Shown: one piece after another, positions 25,035-31,696 of the stretch | Numbering within the stretch: the stretch's first letter is position 1 | Layout: each line of letters opens with the position of its first letter | From: Bacteroidales bacterium UBA3543 | GTDB lineage: Bacteria; Bacteroidota; Bacteroidia; Bacteroidales; UBA932 | Direction of reading: 5' to 3' | Assembly: GCA_002376715.1 (NCBI GenBank) | Contig: DFOK01000062.1 | Coordinates: forward strand, 1-45,256 | DNA: 45,256 bases | Made by a program: the position numbers and the translations under genes | Notes under the pieces: generated by a model | Seen by the model: only the letters and a program-made list of their open reading frames with translations | Database searches by the model: none | What the model was told of the DNA's origin: nothing

Positions 25035-26501
25035 CTACTTGCGGTTCATTGCAACGCGGGCTTTAAGTTCCCAGGTGCGGAGTCGGTCCTTATAGAGGTT
25101 ATTGGCATTTACCTTCTCGATATCAAGGGACGCGTCCGAATTGTCATCCCATCTACGGCATACATATAGTACGTCATAGATACGGCCGATCTGATATTCG
25201 CGGCTTACGCGCAGACCCACCGCATAGTCCTCGCCATATTTGGTCGTAGGAAAATTGATGGTGCGAAGCATCGGTGTGTAGAAAGCTCTCGGTGCTCCCA
25301 AGCCGTTGATGCGAAGTGCATTGTTGCGGCCGTTATCGGGGGTCCACTCTCTATGGTCGATGATTCCGGGAGGAATGGTTTCCATATGGAAGTTGGTCAT
25401 ACGATATGTGCCTACAACCATTGCACAGTTCTGCTCGTAAAATGCGTCAACAATCTTCTGAATACTGTTTTCATCCGAATAGACATCGTCGGAGTCGAGT
25501 TGGATGGCAAATTTTCCGCATTTGGGATGGTGGATTGCCACATTCCAGTTGCCGCCTATGGCGTGATAAGACTTATCCTGAGCAATGTAGATGAGTTTTT
25601 CATTGTCTTTGAATGACTTGATGATCTCTACTGTACCATCGTCTGAGTTGTCATCCACAACTATAACATTGTATTTGAAGTTGGTTTTCTGGCTGAGAGC
25701 TGAAGTGATGGCGTCCTTGATGGTGCGCACCCTGTTTTTGCAGGGAATAACAACGGAAGCCTCATATTCGAATTTGCCTTCAGCAAATTCCACATCCCTG
25801 AATTTGGGCTTGAGGTATCCGCCTATAACCTTCAGATGTTCCGTACAGGCCTGTTCCATCTCAATTTGTACAGCCCTGTTCTTGGGGTCAACATAGTCAA
25901 ACAATTTCTCGCCCGATTTGCGGGTGTCTGTTTCGACATCGTAATAGAGATATTCATTTATATGCTCAAGGTCGCCTTTCTGCGAAACTTTGAGGCGCAG
26001 ATCGTACATTGCAGCAAACTTATAGTCGATATTCATCCTGGAAACTGCCTCTTTAACTGCATCGCTCCTGTAGAATAGAACAGAACCGAAGTCAAAATCA
26101 TCTCTCAACGAACCGAACTGATAATCGATTACGGGGGCATTGGAGCGCAAGTCACCCACCTGTTTGAAGTGATCCGCATATACCATGGCTGCACCTGTAT
26201 CTTCAATGATGTTTACCATTCTCTCGAGCGAAAATAGTACGAAACTCAAAGAGGTGTATTTGGTATAGATCAGGGAATATTTGTTGTCTGACTTAGCTGC
26301 TATGGCCTTTACTGCTGCTGTGCTGTTGATGGAGGGGACATTGATTACCTTGCATCCCAACGCCTCTGCAGAGTGGTATGCAGTCTCACCCGCATAAAGG
26401 AGATATATATTGTCCACCAGTTGTTGGGCTTTGAGATTTTCAACCGTCAGCTTGACCTGTGTTTCATTTTGGAAAGGAATAAAGCAATTGATTTTCTTCA
26501 T
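25035..26501 (-). CDS. Family 2 glycosyltransferase with extra N-terminal GT-A-like domain
   Basis: 488 residues without membrane segments. The second half (from about residue 250) is a canonical GT2 domain: EASVVIPCKNRVRTI, VVDDNSDDGT near 280 and the metal-binding LDSDDVYSDE near 334. The first 240 residues begin with INCFIPFQNETQV and also look like a degenerate nucleotide-sugar-transferase fold (VYADHF near 136) lacking a clear DxD in the usual place. The sugar and acceptor are unknown. It is the first gene of the five-gene operon and ends four bases before the SpoIID fusion gene. Whether it works with the wall-recycling genes is open. Confidence 0.85.
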   Translation of the reverse strand: MKKINCFIPFQNETQVKLTVENLKAQQLVDNIYLLYAGETAYHSAEALGCKVINVPSINSTAAVKAIAAKSDNKYSLIYTKYTSLSFVLFSLERMVNIIEDTGAAMVYADHFKQVGDLRSNAPVIDYQFGSLRDDFDFGSVLFYRSDAVKEAVSRMNIDYKFAAMYDLRLKVSQKGDLEHINEYLYYDVETDTRKSGEKLFDYVDPKNRAVQIEMEQACTEHLKVIGGYLKPKFRDVEFAEGKFEYEASVVIPCKNRVRTIKDAITSALSQKTNFKYNVIVVDDNSDDGTVEIIKSFKDNEKLIYIAQDKSYHAIGGNWNVAIHHPKCGKFAIQLDSDDVYSDENSIQKIVDAFYEQNCAMVVGTYRMTNFHMETIPPGIIDHREWTPDNGRNNALRINGLGAPRAFYTPMLRTINFPTTKYGEDYAVGLRVSREYQIGRIYDVLYVCRRWDDNSDASLDIEKVNANNLYKDRLRTWELKARVAMNRK

Positions 26502-26508
26502 TTTTTAA

Positions 26509-26676
26509 TTGATATTATTGATAATTTTTACTTTGATTTCTGAATATTGTTTTAAAGCGCGTAAAGATACTAATAAATATGAAATCGGCCATATCAAATG
26601 GCACTACGAAACATATAAGGCGGAAATGCAGTTGGTCGTAAAAGAGGCCCATGAAGCTCTCTCTCCGATGATATGA
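26509..26676 (+). pseudogene. Possible remnant of an unrecognised coding sequence
   Basis: Between the glycosyltransferase start and the end of the KSDA-repeat gene a plus-strand frame stays open for 55 codons after a TAA at 26506. Its second half has protein-like composition (EIGHIKWHYETYKAEMQ, then LVVKEAHEALSPMI, stop at 26674). The only ATG that leaves a product is at 26626 (16 residues). I do not recognise it. It could be the tail of a lost gene or chance. Confidence 0.25.
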
Positions 26677-27024
26677 CTATTGCATCAGATGTTTTTTAGA
26701 ATTGTTGCGCCAGCCGGCATCGGATTTCCATTGGGAGAAATAGATGATGAGGTCGGCATCCGACTTGTATTGGACAAAATAGATTTTCTTTTTGGCGTCT
26801 GACTTATATTTGACAAAATGCCAGATGCCGTCGTTGCCTGAAGCGTCAGATTTGTACTCCGTCTTATAAACGATCAAATCGGCATCAGACTTATATTCGG
26901 ACACAAAGACCTTGACGTCTGCATCGGACTTATAATCAACGGAGTAAACGGTTTGTGCCCCGGCTTGAAGTCCGACCGGCAGCAATATTGCTGCAATAAT
27001 GATGATGCGTAAAAACTGTTTCAT
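26677..27024 (-). CDS. Exported KSDA-repeat protein (DUF6150)
   Basis: 115 residues with a signal peptide ending around AGAQ (residue 24). The mature part is six copies of a beta-strand-like repeat with core YKSDA (WKSDA in the last), starting at residues 32, 45, 58, 74, 87 and 100. Spacing is 13 residues throughout except for a 16-residue third unit containing SGNDGIW. The end is GWRNNSKKHL. This matches the DUF6150 family as I remember it; function is unknown. The strict period suggests a small solenoid or beta-hairpin stack in the periplasm or at the surface. Monocistronic, divergent from the next gene. Confidence 0.85.
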   Translation of the reverse strand: MKQFLRIIIIAAILLPVGLQAGAQTVYSVDYKSDADVKVFVSEYKSDADLIVYKTEYKSDASGNDGIWHFVKYKSDAKKKIYFVQYKSDADLIIYFSQWKSDAGWRNNSKKHLMQ

Positions 27025-27057
27025 GCCCTAAAAATACTATTTTAAAGTTTAAAAATG

Positions 27058-27065
27058 CAAAAATA
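27058..27065 (-). promoter_or_regulatory. Candidate -7 element for the KSDA-repeat gene
   Basis: TATTTTTG on the minus strand fits TAnnTTTG and would start transcription about 27 bases before the ATG. No good -33 TTTG is seen, so the call is tentative. Confidence 0.4.
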
Positions 27066-27118
27066 CGGCCATTTATGGAACTCTTTTTGCTGCATGATTA
27101 ATAAAACGTATATCAGAT

Positions 27119-27634
27119 ATGAAATTTAAAGTTAGCAGAAGAATTGTCAGAGAAGGAGATATTGTTGAGGTAACATGGGAATGCCCCGAAGCAGAATCTG
27201 CAAGGATTACCATCGACAATGGCTACAGGTCGGCAAGTGCGGTTGTTCCTCCCAGCGGTTCAAAAAAATACAAACTCAACCGATCCAAAGGCAGGACGCG
27301 TATTACACTTTTTGCCAATTGCCACGGTACGCCCGTACACCGAGAAATATTTGTAATAGTCAGAAAATCAAGGTCGTCAAAAGTAAAGAGCGACAACACC
27401 GTTTATGACAGTTACACCCGTATGGATAAGCCCAATTTAAAACAGCGTTTCAAGATATTTCGCGAACGTCTTACTTACACATGGCAATATCTCCCTGCAC
27501 AGAAAAAGTTGGCCTACACACTTTTATGGCTCTTATTCGTGGTAATGCTCCTGAGTGCATTCATTCCCAAGGCGACCTACTTTGCACTCCTGGCCCTTGC
27601 TGCATATCTGTTATGGTATATCTACAAAAAGTAG
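27119..27634 (+). CDS. Small membrane protein with N-terminal beta domain
   Basis: 171 residues. Residues 1-85 have an immunoglobulin-like alternating pattern (VSRRIVREGDIVEVTWECPE, then ITIDNGYRSASAVVPPSGS). Residues 86-130 form a basic linker, and two membrane helices follow: residues 135-151 (AYTLLWLLFVVMLLSAF) and 155-168 (YFALLALAAYLLWYIY). There is no signal peptide, so the N-terminal domain is probably cytoplasmic. I have seen similar proteins in other Bacteroidales but know no function. It ends just before a strong bidirectional terminator. Confidence 0.75.
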   Translation: MKFKVSRRIVREGDIVEVTWECPEAESARITIDNGYRSASAVVPPSGSKKYKLNRSKGRTRITLFANCHGTPVHREIFVIVRKSRSSKVKSDNTVYDSYTRMDKPNLKQRFKIFRERLTYTWQYLPAQKKLAYTLLWLLFVVMLLSAFIPKATYFALLALAAYLLWYIYKK

Positions 27635-27664
27635 AAACTACTGCCTGACTAGGCCCAAAAACAA

Positions 27665-27692
27665 AACGGGATGGCCGAATGGTCATCCCGTT
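27665..27692. terminator. Bidirectional terminator
   Basis: AACGGGATGGCC (27665-27676), loop GAAT, GGTCATCCCGTT (27681-27692): a 12-bp stem with one G-T pair. T-rich runs lie on both sides, so it can end the plus-strand small membrane protein gene and the minus-strand ribosomal operon after rplI. Confidence 0.88.
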
Positions 27693-27718
27693 TGTTTATA
27701 AATGTCATGCGATTAAGA

Positions 27719-28174
27719 TTATACCTCTTCGCCTACAACTTCAACTGAGATGGTGGCTTTGATGTCGCGGTAGCATTTTACCACTGCTTCATATGTGCCC
27801 ATCTCTTTAATGGTGTCGGTACCGGTTATGATAACGTTCTTGCGGTCAACATCGTGGCCAAGAGCAACGAGGGCTTCGGCAATCTGGATATTGTTGACAC
27901 TTCCGAACACTTTGCCCTTTGAGCTCACCTTTGTGGTTACCTTTACGGTAATTCCTTCGAGAGCATTTGCAAGAAGTGTAGCATCCTCACGAATCTTGGC
28001 CTCTTTGTGTGCGCGCTGGCGAAGTTTCTCAGCGAGAACTTTCTTGGCGGAAGGTGTAGCCATGATAGCCATTCCCTGAGGGATGAGGTAATTGGCAGCG
28101 TATCCGTTTTTTACCGTAACGATATCGTCCTTATGTCCGAGGTTAGGGACGTCCTGCTTCAAAATAATTTCCAT
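27719..28174 (-). CDS. rplI: 50S ribosomal protein L9
   Basis: 151 residues, normal length. The N-terminal domain MEIILKQDVPNLGHKDDIVTVKNGYAANYLIPQG (split here: VKNGYAANYLIP is the L9 signature) is followed by the long connecting helix and the C-terminal 23S-binding domain. A strong GGAGGAG site on this strand (28184-28178) precedes the ATG at 28174. It is the last gene of rpsF-rpsR-rplI. Confidence 0.97.
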   Translation of the reverse strand: MEIILKQDVPNLGHKDDIVTVKNGYAANYLIPQGMAIMATPSAKKVLAEKLRQRAHKEAKIREDATLLANALEGITVKVTTKVSSKGKVFGSVNNIQIAEALVALGHDVDRKNVIITGTDTIKEMGTYEAVVKCYRDIKATISVEVVGEEV

Positions 28175-28183
28175 AATCTCCTC

Positions 28184-28450
28184 CTATTTCAATAAATCGG
28201 TTACATACGGGAGCAATGCAATGTGTCTTGCTCTCTTTATTGCCTGTGCTACTTTCTTCTGGTATTTCAGAGAAGTACCGGTGATGCGGCGGGGAAGAAT
28301 CTTACCCTGCTCGTTGAGAAATTTCTTCAAGAACTCAGCGTCCTTGTAGTCGATATACTTTATGCCGGCTTTTTTGAAACGGCAATATTTCTTCTTCTTG
28401 ATATCTACTGTCGGTGGATTGAGATAGCGGATGTCATCTTGTTGTGCCAT
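28184..28450 (-). CDS. rpsR: 30S ribosomal protein S18
   Basis: 88 residues. KYCRFKKAGIKYIDYKDAEFL, with FLNEQGKILPRRITGT following, is the S18 core that pairs with S6 on the platform of the small subunit. AAGGAG lies nine bases before the start on this strand. The CXXC zinc ligands seen in some S18 forms are absent. It lies between rpsF and rplI with gaps of 12 and 9 bases. Confidence 0.97.
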   Translation of the reverse strand: MAQQDDIRYLNPPTVDIKKKKYCRFKKAGIKYIDYKDAEFLKKFLNEQGKILPRRITGTSLKYQKKVAQAIKRARHIALLPYVTDLLK

Positions 28451-28462
28451 TGTGTAATCTCC

Positions 28463-28903
28463 TTATTCTTTAACTGTGGTTTCTTCCTCTGCAACCTCTG
28501 CCTTGATCTCTGCTTTAGGCTCTGCCTTATGCTCTACCTTCTCTACCTTTTCTGCCTTGGGAGCTGTTGCTTCGCTGATTTTATTACGACGACGCTCTGC
28601 GTATGCGATAGCGTGCTTGTCCATAGAGACGGTATGGAAACGGATGATACGCTCATCACGTTTGTACTGAGTCTCTAAATTGCCGATAAACTCGGGATCT
28701 GCCTTGAATTCGATCAGATGATAGAATCCTGTAGTCTTTTTCTGGATAGGATAAGCCAATTTTCTAAGGCCCCAATCCTCCTGGTGCACAATCTCTCCAC
28801 CATTGTCCTTGATGAAGGTCACGTACTTGGCAACCGCTTCCTTCATCTGGGCATCAGATAAAACGGGAGTTGCAATGAAAACGGTTTCGTACTGTTTTAA
28901 CAT
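28463..28903 (-). CDS. rpsF: 30S ribosomal protein S6 with charged C-terminal tail
   Basis: 146 residues. The S6 fold occupies the first 105 (YETVFIATPVLSD..., WGLRKLAYPIQKKTTGFY near 45, RDERIIRFHTV near 83). The remaining 35 residues are a Lys/Glu/Ala tail (KAEKVEKVEHKAEPKAEIKA) of low complexity, likely disordered or a charged helix. First gene of the operon, served by the promoter at 28959-28989. Confidence 0.96.
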   Translation of the reverse strand: MLKQYETVFIATPVLSDAQMKEAVAKYVTFIKDNGGEIVHQEDWGLRKLAYPIQKKTTGFYHLIEFKADPEFIGNLETQYKRDERIIRFHTVSMDKHAIAYAERRRNKISEATAPKAEKVEKVEHKAEPKAEIKAEVAEEETTVKE

Positions 28904-28931
28904 TTTAATTAATTGAATTTAAGATAAATAA

Positions 28932-28956
28932 GCCCTTCCGGATTTTCCGAAAGGGC
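28932..28956 (-). promoter_or_regulatory. Hairpin in the rpsF leader
   Basis: On the minus strand GCCCTT pairs with AAGGGC and CGG with CCG, separated by an A-C mismatch, with a five-base loop; TTATTT follows. It lies at the very 5' end of the predicted transcript. It could be a start-site-proximal regulatory hairpin, possibly the S6:S18 binding site known upstream of rpsF in other bacteria, which involves a CCG triplet. That match is a guess. Confidence 0.35.
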
Positions 28957-28958
28957 TG

Positions 28959-28989
28959 CAAATATAGTTATTATTATCGAATTGGCAAA
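28959..28989 (-). promoter_or_regulatory. Bacteroidota-type promoter of rpsF-rpsR-rplI
   Basis: On the minus strand TTTG (28989-28986), a 19-base spacer and TATATTTG (28966-28959). This is an exact match to the TTTG / TAnnTTTG pattern, with transcription starting near 28952. Confidence 0.75.
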
Positions 28990-29004
28990 AATTTGCCCCA
29001 AATC

Positions 29005-30468
29005 TTACTTTTTCGGAGCGTCAGCAAGTGCCGCAACCATGAATTTCCACCATTTATCCACAGAAGGGATGAATACCCTCTCATCGGGAGAATGGGGAGA
29101 TAGGATAGTGGGACCGCAGGAAATCATATCCCAGTTGGGATATTTACTTCCGAGGATGCCACATTCCAGACCTGCATGAACAGCCGTTACCTCGGCCGCT
29201 TTGCCGAAGAGATTGAAATAGGTCTCCTTCATGGTTTTAAGAATAGGAGACTTCATATTGGGTTGCCAGCCGGAATAACCTCCCGACAGTGTAACCTCGG
29301 CTCCCGCCAGTTCGAATGTGGCGCGAATTGCCTCACTCAGATCCTCTTTTGCGCTGTCGATGGAGCCACGCATCAGACATTTTACAACTATTTGACCATC
29401 TTCTGATTTTACGATAGCAAGGTTGTTGGAAGTTTCCACAAGATCAGCCATCTCGAGGCTCATTCTGTCAACTCCGTTAGGGCAGGCATAGACAGCTTTG
29501 GCCATCTTGAGAGCCACTTGACCGCACATCATATTCTTTCCCTTAGTTTTTTCCAGGAAAATCTCAATATTGGGGTCTATGTTGGCGTACTCATTCTTAA
29601 CCTTAGCTAAAACCGAATCCACTATCGCTTGAAGTGCTTTTACTTTTGAAGGAGGTAGAGCCACTACTGCTACGGCCTCGCGTGGGATAGCGTTGCGTAG
29701 GTTACCGCCCTCTATTGAGACGAGCTTGGCCTTCAGATCCCTCAATGCGGGAAGCAGTACTCGCATCATCACTTTGTTTGCATTGCCGCGACCTTCGTGT
29801 ATTTCCATACCTGAGTGGCCTCCGCGAAGTCCTTTGACATGGATTGCCAATACTTCGTGTCCCTTGGGAAGAGGTTTCTCCCTATATTTGAATACCGCAG
29901 TGGCATCGAGTCCTCCGGCACATCCAACATAAAGTTCGCCCTCAGTCTCCGAGTCGAGGTTTATAAGGATATCACCTTTCAATATACCCGGCTTGAGTCC
30001 TCTGGCGCCGGTCATTCCGGTCTCTTCATCCACTGTGAAGAGCGCCTCTACAGGTCCATGCACCAGGTCGTCAGCCTCCATTACTGCCATTGCCACAGCG
30101 CAACCGAGTCCGTTGTCAGCGCCGAGAGTGGTGCCGGTGGCATATAACCAATCGCCATCCTTTTTGTTCACGATTCGGGGCTGGATAGGGTCCTTTTTGA
30201 AGTCGTGTACCTTATCGTTGTTTTTCTGGGGCACCATATCTATATGTGCCTGCAGAATGATACCCATCCTGTTTTCCATACCGGGAGTAGCAGGCTTGCG
30301 AATTATTACATTACCAATTTCATCCTTGATGGTTTCAAGACCGAGATCCTTGCCAAATTTCTCAAGGAATTGAACTGCTTTGCCCTCGTGCTTCGAAGGG
30401 CGGGGAATTTGTGTGAGGGAGTAGAAGTGTTTCCACACTCTCTGGGGTTTTAGATGAGAAAGTGTCAT
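29005..30468 (-). CDS. pepD: Aminoacyl-histidine dipeptidase PepD (M20C)
   Basis: A 487-residue cytosolic zinc dipeptidase with broad specificity, including Xaa-His. The M20 metal and catalytic motifs are seen in order: QAHIDMVP near 91 (first His and catalytic Asp), GADNGLGCA near 129 (bridging Asp), DEETGMTGARG near 157 (catalytic Glu and ligand), HAGLECG near 434 (last His). The inserted lid domain lies between about 200 and 390. No signal peptide. It probably shares a transcript with the DUF4831 gene 36 bases upstream. Confidence 0.95.
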   Translation of the reverse strand: MTLSHLKPQRVWKHFYSLTQIPRPSKHEGKAVQFLEKFGKDLGLETIKDEIGNVIIRKPATPGMENRMGIILQAHIDMVPQKNNDKVHDFKKDPIQPRIVNKKDGDWLYATGTTLGADNGLGCAVAMAVMEADDLVHGPVEALFTVDEETGMTGARGLKPGILKGDILINLDSETEGELYVGCAGGLDATAVFKYREKPLPKGHEVLAIHVKGLRGGHSGMEIHEGRGNANKVMMRVLLPALRDLKAKLVSIEGGNLRNAIPREAVAVVALPPSKVKALQAIVDSVLAKVKNEYANIDPNIEIFLEKTKGKNMMCGQVALKMAKAVYACPNGVDRMSLEMADLVETSNNLAIVKSEDGQIVVKCLMRGSIDSAKEDLSEAIRATFELAGAEVTLSGGYSGWQPNMKSPILKTMKETYFNLFGKAAEVTAVHAGLECGILGSKYPNWDMISCGPTILSPHSPDERVFIPSVDKWWKFMVAALADAPKK

Positions 30469-30504
30469 ACTGTTTTGTATTTAATTATTTAATAAATTGA
30501 TAGA

Positions 30505-31587
30505 TTATTTACTGATTAGTGTCTCTATGGGGAAAGAGTGTACCGTACCGAGCTGGTAAATGGGTACCCTGGTCTGGAGCAGCACCTGTTGACCGTCAAG
30601 AATACGTGCAGTAACCGTAGCGGGTACTCTGTAATAGATCATCTGGCTTCTGCTTCTGCCGGCAGCAGCGGCAGCAGCCTGCTGGACAGTGGTGCTCTTT
30701 GTCCCCTCGTCGAGGATGAGCTCCAGGATAATCGGCCTTCCGGACATATTGGAGGCGGGGAGAAGTCCTTGAGTCTCTGAGATGCGGAAAGCGACATAGA
30801 TATGCTTCTCGTTGCCGGCCTTAGGCACTACGTCGAAACTCATCTTTTGAAATGAGGTCTCGGTAATACCGAAAAAGAGAGTCAGATACTCTTGTTCGAG
30901 ACGGTTTATCTCTTCGATTGCAGCTCCGAGGGCTTCGCCGTTGAATATGGCGTCAGTGTCACCGGTTATGATTTCCACACGTTTGCGGCGTAAATTGAAG
31001 ATACTGTTAGCAATCTCTTCTGCCTTTTTTTCGATGGATTTTTCCACTACCTGTTTTTGTTCGACGGCCACTCTCTGGAAGCCGCTTTCAGTCATCACGC
31101 TCTTGTAAAGGGTTGTAGTGGTACTGGTGAGATTGCCCCCTACGCCTTTTCCGGCAAATTGGTCATTGGCAGCGATGGAGGGGAATCTCCAGGCCTCAGG
31201 CTTACCGGTATAGCTGTCAGATGCGATAATCAACCCCTGCGAACAGAACTGCAGGAAGTTCGCTGCCGCAATGTTTTTGCCTGCCAGATTAATTGCAATG
31301 CGGCTGGTAGCGTCCGCTTCTATATAGGGATGAAAATGTATGGACCCCATACTATAAGTAACTGCATTCTCCGTTCTTGCGGCCGTTCCGAGATATTTCT
31401 GAGCATATTGCGCATAGGGCCCTGCAATGAATATTTCTTTTTTGGCCTCAACTACAAGATTGATCGAAGTGCCTGGAAGAGAATATATCACTAATCCGTC
31501 AGGAGTCGCACTTTTGGGTGTTTGTGCCATAGTGTAACTGCTGCAGAAAAACAGGGTCGCCAATGCGGTAATCACAATTTTCTTCAT
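30505..31587 (-). CDS. DUF4831 exported protein
   Basis: 360 residues with a signal peptide (MKKIVITALATLFFCSSYTMAQ). YSLPGTSINLVVEAKKEIF near residue 35 and FAGPYAQYAQKYLG-like text (here IAGPYAQYAQKYLG) near 54 match DUF4831 as I recall it. An acidic helical segment sits in the middle (EKKAEEIANSIFNLRRKR) and an Ala-rich stretch near 305 (VQQAAAAAAG). Function unknown; likely periplasmic. Divergent from the POT transporter, and upstream of pepD on the same strand. Confidence 0.8.
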   Translation of the reverse strand: MKKIVITALATLFFCSSYTMAQTPKSATPDGLVIYSLPGTSINLVVEAKKEIFIAGPYAQYAQKYLGTAARTENAVTYSMGSIHFHPYIEADATSRIAINLAGKNIAAANFLQFCSQGLIIASDSYTGKPEAWRFPSIAANDQFAGKGVGGNLTSTTTTLYKSVMTESGFQRVAVEQKQVVEKSIEKKAEEIANSIFNLRRKRVEIITGDTDAIFNGEALGAAIEEINRLEQEYLTLFFGITETSFQKMSFDVVPKAGNEKHIYVAFRISETQGLLPASNMSGRPIILELILDEGTKSTTVQQAAAAAAGRSRSQMIYYRVPATVTARILDGQQVLLQTRVPIYQLGTVHSFPIETLISK

Positions 31588-31636
31588 AAGAATTGACTTT
31601 TCGAGTTAACAAAAAGTAAATATACGATTTTTTTTA

Positions 31637-31644
31637 TATTTTTG
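31637..31644 (+). promoter_or_regulatory. Candidate -7 element of the peptide transporter gene
   Basis: TATTTTTG fits TAnnTTTG and lies 52 bases before the ATG at 31697. The region upstream is A/T rich without a clear TTTG at the right distance. Confidence 0.4.
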
Positions 31645-31696
31645 CCGCATTGTTTGATTAAACTAATACAAACCAATAATAACGAAAAAACTATTT

